A stretch of 64,000 bases of DNA, taken from the NCBI GenBank assembly GCA_011050525.1, contig DRFO01000030.1, positions 186,001 to 250,000 of the forward strand, written 5' to 3'. A program made the translations under genes and the position numbers. Below are positions 48,628 through 57,559 of the stretch, one piece after another. How positions within the stretch are numbered: position 1 is the first letter of the stretch; each line of letters starts with the position of its first letter. The notes under the pieces are model-generated. The model searched no databases and was not told the DNA's origin. It saw only the letters and a program-made list of their open reading frames with translations. The stretch is from Halopseudomonas xinjiangensis (lineage in GTDB: Bacteria > Pseudomonadota > Gammaproteobacteria > Pseudomonadales > Pseudomonadaceae).

Positions 48628-49134
48628 CTATCCCTGGGCCTGGCGTCTGCGGAACAGCGGAAGAGGCTGATCAGTCGCCGGCTGGTACACCTCGGAAAAA
48701 TCCTTGAGGCTTTCCAGTGCTTCATAGGGATCGCGGTCTTCGCGCACGGCAAATGCGTCGAACCCGCAGCGTTTCATGAAGAATAACTGGTCGCGAAGCA
48801 CGTCACCAATAGCGCGAATTTCTCCCTTGAAGCCATATCGGTCGCGCAAAAGACGAGCGCTGGAGTAATGCCGACCATCGCTGAACACCGGAAAGTTCAG
48901 CGCAATGACCTGAAAATGCTGCAAGTCATTCGCGATCAGTTCGACCTCCTCGTCGCTATCCAGCCAGACACCCAGCCCACCGTCGCGGGCCTTCAGGGCA
49001 TGGGCGTGATCAAGCCAGAGGGCCAGCGGGACGAGTAGATCATCGCAGTTGGACAGGCCGTCGAGCGTGGCATCCTTGGACAGCAGGTGCCAGGTTTCAT
49101 CGACGACCTGATCGTCCTTAATTATTCGTTGCAT
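48628..49134 (-). CDS. DUF934 family protein, sulfite reductase partner
   Basis: A 168-residue DUF934 protein without a proven biochemical role. Its central part DGRHYSSARLLRDRYGFKGEIRAIG and the C-terminal RCGFDAF are the conserved blocks. The family is regularly encoded beside sulfite reductase, where it is thought to be an accessory or electron-transfer-related factor. It overlaps the end of the sulfite reductase gene by 17 nt on the same strand, which indicates coupled expression with that enzyme. Confidence 0.86.
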   Translation of the reverse strand: MQRIIKDDQVVDETWHLLSKDATLDGLSNCDDLLVPLALWLDHAHALKARDGGLGVWLDSDEEVELIANDLQHFQVIALNFPVFSDGRHYSSARLLRDRYGFKGEIRAIGDVLRDQLFFMKRCGFDAFAVREDRDPYEALESLKDFSEVYQPATDQPLPLFRRRQAQG

Positions 49135-50776
49135 AAACGCGCTCCTTGAACGGGGCCATGCCGATACGCTGATAGGTATCGATAAACTGTTCCTCAGGCG
49201 TACGGCTGTTCAAGTAAACCCCGATAACATTCTGGATCACGGTAGGCATCTGTTCTGCAGCGAACGATGGCCCGAGAATCTGGCCAATCACGGCATTACG
49301 GCCGCTGTCGCCACCCAGAGAAACCTGATAGAACTCCGCGCCTTTCTTGTCCACCCCGAGCACGCCGATATGGCCTACGTGGTGATGGCCGCAGGCGTTC
49401 ATGCAGCCGGAGATATTCAGATCGAGCTCGCCGATGTCGTGCAGGTAGTCCAGATCATCGAAGGTACGCTGAATGGCTTCCGCGATCGGGATCGATTTGG
49501 CATTGGCCAGGGAGCAGAAATCACCGCCGGGGCAGCAGATGATGTCGGTCAGCAACCCGATATTGGGGGTGGCGAAGCCCAGCTCGCGACAAACTTGCCA
49601 TAGCTCGTATAAGTCACTCTGACGAATGTCTGCCAGCACCAGGTTCTGCTGATGTGTGACGCGAATCTCGCCAAAGCTGTAGCGGTCTGCGAGATCGGCC
49701 ACGGCGTCCATCTGTTGATCGGTAATATCGCCGGGTGCTACCGCCGTAGGCTTCAACGACAACGTGACGGCGGCGTAACCGGGCACCTTGTGCGGATGAA
49801 CATTGCGCATGGCCCAGTTATTAAAGCCTTTCTCGCTCTGCCGCTTGGCCAGATAGTCGTTATCGTCTCCTGCAAACGTCTCATAGGCGGGCGCGGTGAA
49901 ATGCGCGGCGACGCGCTCAACCTCTTCCGCGGTAAGCGTGCCCGGTCCATCCTTGGTGTGCTCCCACTCGGCCTCGACCTTTTCCCCGAATACGGCAGGG
50001 GTCAGGGCCTTGACCAGAATCTTGATGCGAGCCTTGAACTTGTTGTCTCGACGACCGTAGCGGTTGTATACACGCAGAACGGCGTCCAGGTAGGTGAGCA
50101 GATGCTCCCATGGCAGGAACTCACGTATCACCGAGCCGACGATCGGTGTGCGACCGAGGCCGCCGCCCACCAGTACGGTGAATCCTATCTCGCCGGCTTC
50201 GTTTTTCACGACGTGCAGTCCGATGTCGTGCACACCGGTAGCAGCGCGATCTTCCACGGCCCCATTAACCGCAATCTTGAATTTGCGTGGCAGGTAGGCG
50301 AATTCTGGGTGGAAGGTGGACCATTGACGGATGATTTCACACCATGGGCGCGGATCCACGAGTTCGTCGGCGGCCACGCCGGCGAACTCATCGGTGGTGG
50401 TGTTGCGGATGCAGTTGCCACTGGTTTGGATCGCATGCTTCTGGACTTCTGCCAGGTGGGCAAGAATATCCGGCACGTCTTCCAGGCTTGGCCAGTTGAA
50501 CTGAATATTCTGGCGCGTGCTGAAGTGCGCATAGCCCTTGTCATACTCACGCGCAATGAATGCCAGTTTGCGCATCTGTCTGGAGGACACCAGGCCATAA
50601 GGATTTGCGACACGCAGCATCGGCGCGTAACGCTGAACATACAAGCCGTTCTGCAGGCGCAGTGGCAAAAATTCCGGATCACTCAGCTCGCCGGCCAGGT
50701 AGCGGCGGGTCTGATCGCGGAACTGCTTGACGCGTTCCTCTACGATCCGTTGATCATACTCATCGTAAATATACAT
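49118..50776 (-). CDS. cysI: Siroheme/4Fe-4S sulfite reductase (CysI-type)
   Basis: Reduces sulfite to sulfide for cysteine synthesis. The 552-residue protein has two ferredoxin-like halves (RLQNGLYVQRYAPMLRVANPYG; YSFGEIRVTHQQNL) and the siroheme/cluster cysteines CCPGGDFCSLANAKS and ISGCMNACGHHHVGHIG. Nitrite reductase is the main alternative, but the DUF934 neighbour, the synteny and the CysB/CysH genes favour sulfite. The 242-bp upstream region carries a palindrome and an AT-rich motif shared with cysH. Confidence 0.9.
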   Translation of the reverse strand: MYIYDEYDQRIVEERVKQFRDQTRRYLAGELSDPEFLPLRLQNGLYVQRYAPMLRVANPYGLVSSRQMRKLAFIAREYDKGYAHFSTRQNIQFNWPSLEDVPDILAHLAEVQKHAIQTSGNCIRNTTTDEFAGVAADELVDPRPWCEIIRQWSTFHPEFAYLPRKFKIAVNGAVEDRAATGVHDIGLHVVKNEAGEIGFTVLVGGGLGRTPIVGSVIREFLPWEHLLTYLDAVLRVYNRYGRRDNKFKARIKILVKALTPAVFGEKVEAEWEHTKDGPGTLTAEEVERVAAHFTAPAYETFAGDDNDYLAKRQSEKGFNNWAMRNVHPHKVPGYAAVTLSLKPTAVAPGDITDQQMDAVADLADRYSFGEIRVTHQQNLVLADIRQSDLYELWQVCRELGFATPNIGLLTDIICCPGGDFCSLANAKSIPIAEAIQRTFDDLDYLHDIGELDLNISGCMNACGHHHVGHIGVLGVDKKGAEFYQVSLGGDSGRNAVIGQILGPSFAAEQMPTVIQNVIGVYLNSRTPEEQFIDTYQRIGMAPFKERVYATNN

Positions 50777-50891
50777 GCTGACAACCTGTTGTTGGGGTGT
50801 CGGAACGACCCCTTATCTAACAATGGCTTTTATCCTGCGGGGCTCAGGAAGCGCGCAGACAATAGCAGTTTTCCGTTATGCGCAAAAGGAA

Positions 50892-50936
50892 TGTTTATCT
50901 ATATGTTTAGATCAAAAGTAGTGGTAATCCACCACT
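50892..50936 (-). promoter_or_regulatory. AT-rich motif and palindrome upstream of cysI
   Basis: On the minus strand ATATAGATAAACA (50892-50904) resembles the motif before cysH. Next to it, AGTGGT-AATCC-ACCACT (50920-50936) is a perfect 6-bp inverted repeat. The pair is a candidate CysB or other regulator site; the binding protein is not determined by the sequence. Confidence 0.35.
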
Positions 50937-51018
50937 TGTACTTCAAAGCTGGATGGTCTTAACTAGCAGGGTAAGCAACGCACTGCTAGTGCGCAACAAC
51001 AAGAAGAGGATAGCACCC

Positions 51019-51138
51019 ATGAATGACCATGAAATTCAAAACCCCGAGCAGGGGGATAGCCATCTGGACGCCTTTGCTGCCGTTTCATTTATCCTTATCG
51101 CGGTGCTCACGGCCGTTTTTTGGGTAAGTACGCAATAA
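51019..51138 (+). CDS. 39-residue single-helix membrane protein
   Basis: A short ORF encoding 39 residues: a hydrophilic head (MNDHEIQNPEQGDSHLD) and one transmembrane helix (about 19-37, AFAAVSFILIAVLTAVFWV). It has a good ribosome-binding site (AAGAGGA, 8 nt before the ATG) and a leader with a perfect inverted repeat (ACTAGCAG 50962-50969 / CTGCTAGT 50983-50990). The position between the sulfite reductase promoter and a DUF2970 gene resembles small ORFs that I recall in other Pseudomonas, but no function is known to me. Confidence 0.68.
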   Translation: MNDHEIQNPEQGDSHLDAFAAVSFILIAVLTAVFWVSTQ

Positions 51139-51141
51139 TTA

Positions 51142-51378
51142 TCAGATTTCGGCCAGGTGCAGGACGAGGTTTACCACTCCCAATATCACCAGAATGAAAA
51201 CACCCGTAAAGGCAATGCCCAGCATAATGAAATGGCTTGGCTTGCCTTTAGTGAAATCCCGCTCCCTTGATTTGCTGCTTTGAACGCCTAGCGCCGCAAA
51301 TAAAACGCTTACCAGTGTGTCGCGAAAGCTCATCCCTTCAGTGTCTTTTTTGTGTGTGTCGTGCTTCTCGCCTGTCAT
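51142..51378 (-). CDS. DUF2970 family small membrane protein
   Basis: A 78-residue protein with the DUF2970 signature: SFRDTLVSVLFAALGVQSSKSRERDF, followed by GKPSHFIMLGIAFTGVFILVILGVVNLVLHL. The latter forms one C-terminal transmembrane helix (about 50-74). Its function is unknown. It is 35 nt downstream of the metH start-side? No: it lies just beyond the metH 3' end in the window but upstream of nothing on its own strand except metH's stop region, and it converges with the 39-residue ORF with a 3-bp gap. The ATG follows a weak GAGGT-type site. Confidence 0.8.
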   Translation of the reverse strand: MTGEKHDTHKKDTEGMSFRDTLVSVLFAALGVQSSKSRERDFTKGKPSHFIMLGIAFTGVFILVILGVVNLVLHLAEI

Positions 51379-51413
51379 GATTACCTCGTCGCTTGGTCGT
51401 CTCGAGCCATTAA

Positions 51414-54400
51414 TCAGGCGTCGTATCCGAGGTTAGGTGATAGCCAGCGCTCGCTCACAGCCACAGGCTGGCCCTTGCGCTGGCTGTAGGATTCGACCTG
51501 ATCCTTGTCTATCTTCCCCACCGCGAAATACTGGCTCTGCGGGTGCGCAAAATACCAGCCACTTACGGCCGCCGTCGGGAACATGGCGAAATGTTCCGTA
51601 AGCGTTACGCCGGAAATGTTGTCTGCATCAAGCAGTCGGAACAGGGTAGCTTTTTCCGTATGATCAGGGCAGGCCGGATAGCCAGGGGCAGGGCGAATAC
51701 CACGGTATTTTTCTCGGATCAGGTCGTCGCCATTCAGTTGTTCATCCCGATCATAACCCCAGTGCTCTTTACGTACCCGGGCGTGAAGCCATTCGGCGCA
51801 GGCCTCAGCCAAACGGTCCGCTAAGGCCTTCACCATGATCGCATTGTAGTCATCACCTTTGGCTTCGTAAGCCTTGGCCACCTCTTCGGCACCTATGCCG
51901 GCCGTGGTTATAAAGCCGCCGATGTAGTCCGTCTTGCCGCTGCCTTCAGGCGCGACGAAATCGGCCAGGCAGAGATTGGGCTTGGCGTCGGGTTTGACAA
52001 TCTGCTGGCGTAGCTGGTGTAGCGTAGCCAGTTGCTTCCCGCTTTCGCCATACACGGCGATGTCGTCTTCGTTTATCTGATTGGCGGGCCAGAAACCGAA
52101 AACCGCTCGGGCCTGAATCAGCTTTTCGTCAATGAGCTTGCGCAGTATCCCCTGTGCGTCAGCGAACAGTGAACGGGCCGCTTCGCCAACTACTTGGTCA
52201 TCCAGAATGCGCGGATACTTTCCTGCCAGATCCCAGGCAATGAAAAACGGCGTCCAGTCGATATACTCGACGAGCTCCTCCAGATCGATATTTTCCAGCA
52301 GCCTTGGGCCGGTGAACGTCGGGGCAGGGGGGGTGTAGCTCTCCCAATCCAGCTGCAGTTTGTTGCTGATCGCCTTGGCATAGGGCAGTCGTTCGGTGCG
52401 GGCGCTGCGGTTGGCGGTGCGCTCACGAACCACGGCGTAATCTTCTCGAATCTTGGCGACATAGTCAGGCTTGATTTCCTTGGACAGCAGGCTAGTTGCT
52501 ACACCCACGGCGCGGGAAGCATCGGTGACGTATATCACCGCGTCGTTCTTGTAGTGCGGGTCGATTTTGACTGCCGTATGCGCCTTGGAGGTCGTTGCGC
52601 CGCCAATCATGAGCGGCAGGGTGAAGCCCTGGCGCTGCATTTCCTTGGCGACATGGACCATCTCGTCCAGCGAAGGGGTAATCAGACCGGAGAGGCCGAT
52701 GATGTCGCACTTCTCGGCAATGGCCGTTTGCAGGATTTTCTCTGCGGGAACCATCACGCCCATGTCGACCACGTCATAGCCGTTGCAGCCAAGCACCACG
52801 CCAACGATGTTCTTGCCGATGTCATGTACGTCACCCTTAACCGTAGCCATGAGGATCTTGCCCTTGGCCTCGGGCTTGTCGCCCTTTTCCGCCTCGATAA
52901 ATGGAATCAGGTGAGCCACCGCCTGTTTCATCACTCGGGCGGATTTGACGACCTGGGGCAGGAACATCTTCCCGGACCCGAACAGGTCTCCGACGATATT
53001 CATGCCGGACATCAACGGACCTTCAATTACCTCAATGGGGCGCACACACTGCTGGCGAGCCTCTTCAGTATCCTCGACGATCCAGGCGGTTATGCCTTTC
53101 ACCAGGGAGTGCTCGAGCCGCTTGTTGACGTTCCAGCCGCGCCATTCCTCGGTCTCGGCTTCCTTGACGCTGCCGTCGCCCTTGTACTTGTCGGCTATCT
53201 CCAACAGTGCCTCTGTCCCGTTCGCGTTGCGGTTGCGAACCACGTCCTCCACGCAGTCACGGAGCTCCTTGGGAATCTCGTCGTAGATCTCCAACTGCCC
53301 GGCGTTGACGATACCCATGGTCAGGCCAGCTTTGATCGCATGGAACAGGAAGACCGAATGGATGGCTTCGCGTACCGGATTGTTGCCCCGGAACGAGAAC
53401 GATACGTTCGACACGCCGCCAGAGGTCAGCGCATAGGGAAGGTTGTCGCGAATATAGGCGCAGGCATTGATGAAATCGACCGCGTAATTGTTGTGCTCCT
53501 CGATACCGGTAGCGATGGCGAAGATGTTGGGGTCAAAAATGATGTCTTCTGGCGGAAAGCCGACCTCGTCGACCAGGATGTCGTAGGAGCGCTTGCAGAT
53601 TTCTTTCTTGCGCGTTTCCGTGTCTGCCTGGCCTTTCTCGTCAAAGGCCATGACCACCACCGCTGCGCCGTAGCGCTTGCACAGCCGCGCCTGCTGTTTG
53701 AACTGTTCGACGCCTTCCTTCATCGAGATCGAATTGACAATCCCCTTGCCCTGGATGCATTTCAGCCCAGCTTCGATCACTTCCCATTTAGAAGAATCGA
53801 TCATGATTGGTACGCGGGAAATGTCCGGCTCGCCAGCTATCAGGTTGAGGAAGGTGACCATCGCCGCCTTCGAGTCCAGCATGCCCTCATCCATATTGAT
53901 GTCGATGATCTGGGCGCCGGCCTCCACTTGCTGCAACGCTACGTCGAGGGCTTCGGTGTAATTGTCCTCGCGGATCAGCCTGGCGAATCTGGCTGAGCCA
54001 GTGATATTGGTGCGTTCTCCGACGTTGACGAATAGCGAGTTGCGGTCGATGGTAAAAGGCTCGAGACCAGACAAGCGGCAGGCTTTGGGAATATCCGGAA
54101 TGGCGCGGGGCGGATACTTGGCGACGACCTCGGCAATCGCCCGGATGTGATCGGGTGTAGTCCCGCAGCAACCGCCCACAATATTCAGAAAGCCAGCGGC
54201 GGCAAATTCTTCAACGACCTCTGCCATTTCGGTTGCGGTTTCGTCGTATTCGCCAAATTCGTTGGGCAGACCGGCGTTGGGGTGTGCAGAAATATGCGTC
54301 TCAGCTTTTTGTGAAAGCTCTTCCAGATAGGGGCGCAGCTCTTTGGCGCCCAGCGCGCAGTTCAGGCCTACGGAAACGGGCTTGGCATGACGCACCGAGT

Positions 54401-55106
54401 TCCAGAAAGCCTCGGTGGTCTGGCCGGATAGCGTGCGTCCGGAGGCATCGGTAATGGTGCCTGAGATCATGATCGGCAGTTCGATGCCGGTGTCTTCGAA
54501 GACTTGCTGGACAGCGAAGATCGCGGCTTTGGCGTTCAGGGTGTCAAAGATGGTTTCTATCAATATCAGGTCGGCGCCGCCCTCGATCAAGCCCCGGGTG
54601 GACTCCACATAATTCTCGACCAGCTCATCGAAGCTAACGTTGCGAAACCCCGGGTTGTTCACGTCAGGCGATATTGAGCAGGTACGGCTAGTCGGGCCTA
54701 GTACGCCGGCTACAAAGCGCGGGCGATCAGGGGTTTCGGCGGTTTTTTCATCGCAGATGCGACGAGCCAGACGTGCCCCTTCAAGGTTCAGCTCGTAGGA
54801 GATTTCCTGCATCCCGTAGTCAGCCTGGGATACACGGGTGGAATTGAAGGTGTTCGTCTCGATAATGTCGGCGCCAGCATCAAGATAGGCTTTTTCCATC
54901 GCGCCAATGGCATCGGGACGCGTGAGTACCAGAAGGTCATTGTTGCCTTTCAAGTCTGAAGGCCAGTCGGCGAAACGGTCACCGCGAAAATCGGCCTCTT
55001 CCAGCCGGTAGCTTTGAATCATCGTCCCCATGCCGCCATCAAGAATCAGGATGCGCTGGCGCAACGCCTCATGCAGGGCGGTCAGACGAGCGGTTAGATC
55101 AAGCAT
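51414..55106 (-). CDS. metH: MetH, cobalamin-dependent methionine synthase
   Basis: Transfers methyl from 5-methyl-THF to homocysteine. The 1230-residue protein contains all four modules. The homocysteine domain has the zinc cysteines in GLNCALGA and [11 protein letters not shown]. The pterin-binding domain follows ([18 protein letters not shown]). The B12 domain has the cobalamin-ligating DVHDIGKN (His near residue 761). The SAM-binding reactivation domain runs from about residue 900 to the end. ATG 55106 is preferred to a TTG one codon earlier. I saw no B12 riboswitch in the short upstream region. Confidence 0.97.
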   Translation of the reverse strand: MLDLTARLTALHEALRQRILILDGGMGTMIQSYRLEEADFRGDRFADWPSDLKGNNDLLVLTRPDAIGAMEKAYLDAGADIIETNTFNSTRVSQADYGMQEISYELNLEGARLARRICDEKTAETPDRPRFVAGVLGPTSRTCSISPDVNNPGFRNVSFDELVENYVESTRGLIEGGADLILIETIFDTLNAKAAIFAVQQVFEDTGIELPIMISGTITDASGRTLSGQTTEAFWNSVRHAKPVSVGLNCALGAKELRPYLEELSQKAETHISAHPNAGLPNEFGEYDETATEMAEVVEEFAAAGFLNIVGGCCGTTPDHIRAIAEVVAKYPPRAIPDIPKACRLSGLEPFTIDRNSLFVNVGERTNITGSARFARLIREDNYTEALDVALQQVEAGAQIIDINMDEGMLDSKAAMVTFLNLIAGEPDISRVPIMIDSSKWEVIEAGLKCIQGKGIVNSISMKEGVEQFKQQARLCKRYGAAVVVMAFDEKGQADTETRKKEICKRSYDILVDEVGFPPEDIIFDPNIFAIATGIEEHNNYAVDFINACAYIRDNLPYALTSGGVSNVSFSFRGNNPVREAIHSVFLFHAIKAGLTMGIVNAGQLEIYDEIPKELRDCVEDVVRNRNANGTEALLEIADKYKGDGSVKEAETEEWRGWNVNKRLEHSLVKGITAWIVEDTEEARQQCVRPIEVIEGPLMSGMNIVGDLFGSGKMFLPQVVKSARVMKQAVAHLIPFIEAEKGDKPEAKGKILMATVKGDVHDIGKNIVGVVLGCNGYDVVDMGVMVPAEKILQTAIAEKCDIIGLSGLITPSLDEMVHVAKEMQRQGFTLPLMIGGATTSKAHTAVKIDPHYKNDAVIYVTDASRAVGVATSLLSKEIKPDYVAKIREDYAVVRERTANRSARTERLPYAKAISNKLQLDWESYTPPAPTFTGPRLLENIDLEELVEYIDWTPFFIAWDLAGKYPRILDDQVVGEAARSLFADAQGILRKLIDEKLIQARAVFGFWPANQINEDDIAVYGESGKQLATLHQLRQQIVKPDAKPNLCLADFVAPEGSGKTDYIGGFITTAGIGAEEVAKAYEAKGDDYNAIMVKALADRLAEACAEWLHARVRKEHWGYDRDEQLNGDDLIREKYRGIRPAPGYPACPDHTEKATLFRLLDADNISGVTLTEHFAMFPTAAVSGWYFAHPQSQYFAVGKIDKDQVESYSQRKGQPVAVSERWLSPNLGYDA

Positions 55107-55257
55107 CAATACTCCGGGGATTTCACGCTGAGAAGCCGGCTAGCTTAGCAGAAGCTGTCCCAACACTGAATGTCTGAGGGTCGCCGTACCCCTTGCAACT
55201 TGAACTTTCTTCCTGCGGCCGGTCGTAATCTGAACACGAACTGCGGTGGAGATTTAT

Positions 55258-55797
55258 ATGAGCAACTCTTTAAATGGCAAGCGGGTCGCACTATTGGTTA
55301 CCGACGGTTTTGAGCAGGTGGAGCTGACCGGCCCCAAGGACGCGCTGGAAAAGCTTGGCGCCGTCGCGGACATACTCTCTGCGGACAAGGGCGAGGTTAA
55401 GGGCTGGAATCACACCACTCCGGCCGACTCCTTTGCCGTCGCCCAGACCTTCGAAAACGCACATGTTGGCGATTACGACGCCATCGTTTTGCCCGGCGGA
55501 GTGGTGAATGGGGACAATATTCGCCTGGACAAGAATGCCCAGTCCTTGGTCAAAGACGCTGCCAAGGCGGGCAAACCCATCGCGGTGATTTGTCACGGCG
55601 GTTGGATTCTCGCTTCAACTGGAGTGGTGAAAGGGAAGCGGATGACCAGCTGGCCATCGCTTGCTGATGATTTGCGTAACGCCGGCGCCCAATGGGTTGA
55701 CGAAGAAGTGGTGACCGACGGCAATCTTATCAGCAGCCGCAAGCCTGACGATATTCCGGCCTTTAACCAGGCGCTCATTTCCGCTCTGGGGGGTTGA
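55258..55797 (+). CDS. DJ-1/PfpI family protein
   Basis: A 179-residue class I glutamine amidotransferase-like protein of the PfpI/YhbO type. The nucleophile cysteine lies in the elbow AVICHGGWIL, preceded by the conserved acidic residue in LVTDGFEQVEL. Relatives have been described as proteases, deglycases or stress chaperones; the activity here is undetermined. The start at 55258 (MSNSLNGKRVALL) follows GGTGGAG; the ORF extends four codons further to a GTG. It is divergent from metH. Confidence 0.9.
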   Translation: MSNSLNGKRVALLVTDGFEQVELTGPKDALEKLGAVADILSADKGEVKGWNHTTPADSFAVAQTFENAHVGDYDAIVLPGGVVNGDNIRLDKNAQSLVKDAAKAGKPIAVICHGGWILASTGVVKGKRMTSWPSLADDLRNAGAQWVDEEVVTDGNLISSRKPDDIPAFNQALISALGG

Positions 55798-55815
55798 GCG
55801 GATGAAAAATCGGGT

Positions 55816-55840
55816 AATACCCTACTAAAAAGGTATGTCT
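55816..55840 (+). promoter_or_regulatory. Possible IscR-type site upstream of nfuA
   Basis: AATACCCTACTAAAAA resembles the first half of type 1 IscR sites (ATACCCGACTA), and ATACC (55817-55821) pairs with GGTAT (55832-55836). The second half is poor. It lies about 65 nt before the nfuA ATG, and IscR control of an Fe-S carrier would make sense. Confidence 0.35.
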
Positions 55841-55901
55841 TTATCCGCTGGCCTCAATCCCGTACAATGGCGCCATAAAGTCACTGTGCAAGAGGCATTT
55901 C

Positions 55902-56486
55902 ATGGCAGGCATCCATCTTACCGAAGCAGCCGAAGTTTATCTGGCCGAGTTGTTGGCGAAACAGGAAACGCCCGGTATCGGCATTCGGGTTTTTATCACC
56001 CAGCCGGGTACGTCTTATGCGGAAACCTGCATCGCCTATTGCAAGCCGGGTGAAGAGAAACCGGAAGACCGGGTTATCAAGCTGAACTCCTTTGGAGTCT
56101 GGGTTGACGCTGTTAGCGAGCCGTTCCTGGAAGACGCAGTCGTTGACTATGCTACCGACCGTATGGGCGGGCAGCTTACGATCAAGGCGCCGAATGCCAA
56201 GGTGCCTATGGTCAACGACGACAGCCCGTTGAATGAGCGCATCAATTATCTGTTGCAGACCGAGATCAACCCTGGCCTTGCGAGTCATGGCGGTGAGGTC
56301 AAACTGATAGATGTAGTGGAAAACGGCATCGCCATTCTCCAGTTCGGTGGCGGCTGCCAGGGTTGCGGGATGGTTGACGTAACGCTGAAGGAGGGCATCG
56401 AGAAGACGTTGGTTGCGCGGATCCCCGAGCTTACCGGCGTACGCGATGTAACAGACCATACCGTGACCGAAAACGCCTTTTATTGA
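55902..56486 (+). CDS. nfuA: NfuA, Fe-S cluster carrier protein
   Basis: Delivers 4Fe-4S clusters to client enzymes, especially under stress or iron limitation. The 194-residue protein combines a degenerate A-type domain (about 1-95, lacking the usual cysteine triad) with a C-terminal Nfu domain carrying the CxxC in [11 protein letters not shown]. Client enzymes in this window may include AcnD, CysH and sulfite reductase. A GC-rich hairpin follows 14 nt past its stop codon. Confidence 0.95.
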   Translation: MAGIHLTEAAEVYLAELLAKQETPGIGIRVFITQPGTSYAETCIAYCKPGEEKPEDRVIKLNSFGVWVDAVSEPFLEDAVVDYATDRMGGQLTIKAPNAKVPMVNDDSPLNERINYLLQTEINPGLASHGGEVKLIDVVENGIAILQFGGGCQGCGMVDVTLKEGIEKTLVARIPELTGVRDVTDHTVTENAFY

Positions 56487-56499
56487 TTCGCCGGCCAAG

Positions 56500-56525
56500 G
56501 GCGCGGGTGCTGTATTACCCGCGCC
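56500..56525 (+). terminator. GC-rich hairpin after nfuA
   Basis: GGCGCGGGT (56500-56508) pairs with ACCCGCGCC (56517-56525). There is no T-run, so termination efficiency is uncertain. Confidence 0.55.
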
Positions 56526-56588
56526 GAATGGGTACACTGCAAATAGGACAGGTGGCGACTCACCTGATGACAATTTGCGAGGCACACC

Positions 56589-57521
56589 ATGGCTGGAGTT
56601 CTGGATACCGTCAATCAGCGAACCCGTCTGGTAGGTGAAAACCGACTGGAAATCCTGCTGTTCAGACTCGCCGGGCAACAGCTGTTTGCCCTCAACGTGT
56701 TCAAGATCCGCGAAGTGCTGCAGTTGCCTCGGTTAACCGAGATGCCGCAGCGTCATCCGCACGTGGTCGGTGTCATCCATCTGCGCGGGCAAACCATCCC
56801 GGTTATTGATCTGTCCGGCGCCATTGGGCTGCGGCCGCAGGCAGTCAGTCCGCAAAGCACCATCATCGTGACGGAATACAATCGTTCCGTGCAGGCCTTT
56901 CTGGTTGGCAGTGTCGACCGCATCATGAACCTGAACTGGGATACCGTGCAGCCGCCGCCACGCGGTGCGGGTCGTTCACACTACCTGACCGCTATTACCA
57001 GGTTGGATGATCAACGGTTGGTCGAAATCATTGATGTTGAGAAGGTGCTGGCTGAAATCGTGCCGTTCAATACGCGAGTCAGCGAGGGCCTGCTGGACGA
57101 AGCGTTGTTGAACAAGGCGCGGGGCAGGGAAGTGCTGCTGGTGGATGATTCCCCTACCGGCATCAACCAATTGCGCGAGACGCTTTCGCAGCTGAACCTG
57201 ACCATGCACGTCGAGACCGATGGCCTGCGCGCCTTGAACACGCTACAGACCTGGGCAGATGAAGATGAAAATATTTCCGAACGACTGCTAATGGTCATCA
57301 CCGACGCTGAGATGCCGGAAATGGATGGCTATCGCTTGACGGCCGAAATCCGCAAGGACCCGCGTCTCAAGGATCTGTTTGTCGTGCTGCACACTTCGCT
57401 GTCCGGCAATTTCAACAAAGCGATGGTGGAAAAAGTGGGCTGCGATGGATTCCTGTCCAAATTTCAGCCCGATCAGTTGGTCGAAGTCGTGCGCGAGCGG
57501 CTCAAACTTCTGGCTGATTGA
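56589..57521 (+). CDS. cheV: CheV-type chemotaxis protein (CheW-REC fusion)
   Basis: A 310-residue coupling protein that links chemoreceptors to the CheA kinase. The CheW-like domain (about 17-155) has FALNVFKIREVL and HLRGQTIPVIDL. The receiver domain (about 180-305) has VLLVDDSP, the phospho-acceptor Asp in MVITDAEMPEMDGYRL, HTSLSGN and the conserved Lys in FLSKFQP. All receiver residues are intact. No other chemotaxis gene is near, so it is an orphan CheV, as is common in Pseudomonas. It converges on slt. Confidence 0.93.
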   Translation: MAGVLDTVNQRTRLVGENRLEILLFRLAGQQLFALNVFKIREVLQLPRLTEMPQRHPHVVGVIHLRGQTIPVIDLSGAIGLRPQAVSPQSTIIVTEYNRSVQAFLVGSVDRIMNLNWDTVQPPPRGAGRSHYLTAITRLDDQRLVEIIDVEKVLAEIVPFNTRVSEGLLDEALLNKARGREVLLVDDSPTGINQLRETLSQLNLTMHVETDGLRALNTLQTWADEDENISERLLMVITDAEMPEMDGYRLTAEIRKDPRLKDLFVVLHTSLSGNFNKAMVEKVGCDGFLSKFQPDQLVEVVRERLKLLAD

Positions 57522-57539
57522 CTCTTTCGCTACCCTTTG

Positions 57540-57559
57540 GCGCCCTGGTTTCAGGGCGC
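57540..57559. terminator. Hairpin at the cheV/slt convergence
   Basis: GCGCCCTG-GTTT-CAGGGCGC forms a perfect 8-bp stem. Its right half overlaps the slt stop codon, so the two convergent genes share one 3' hairpin. Confidence 0.7.

Noticed and set aside
52194..53996. A 600-codon open frame antisense to metH
   Set aside because: It lies entirely within the well-supported metH gene in mirror orientation, and its composition (His/Asp/Val-rich) is typical of antisense frames in GC-rich DNA.
55107..55257. Cobalamin riboswitch before metH
   Set aside because: The metH-pfpI gap is about 150 bp and no B12-box-like sequence was recognised. A riboswitch of that class would need more room.
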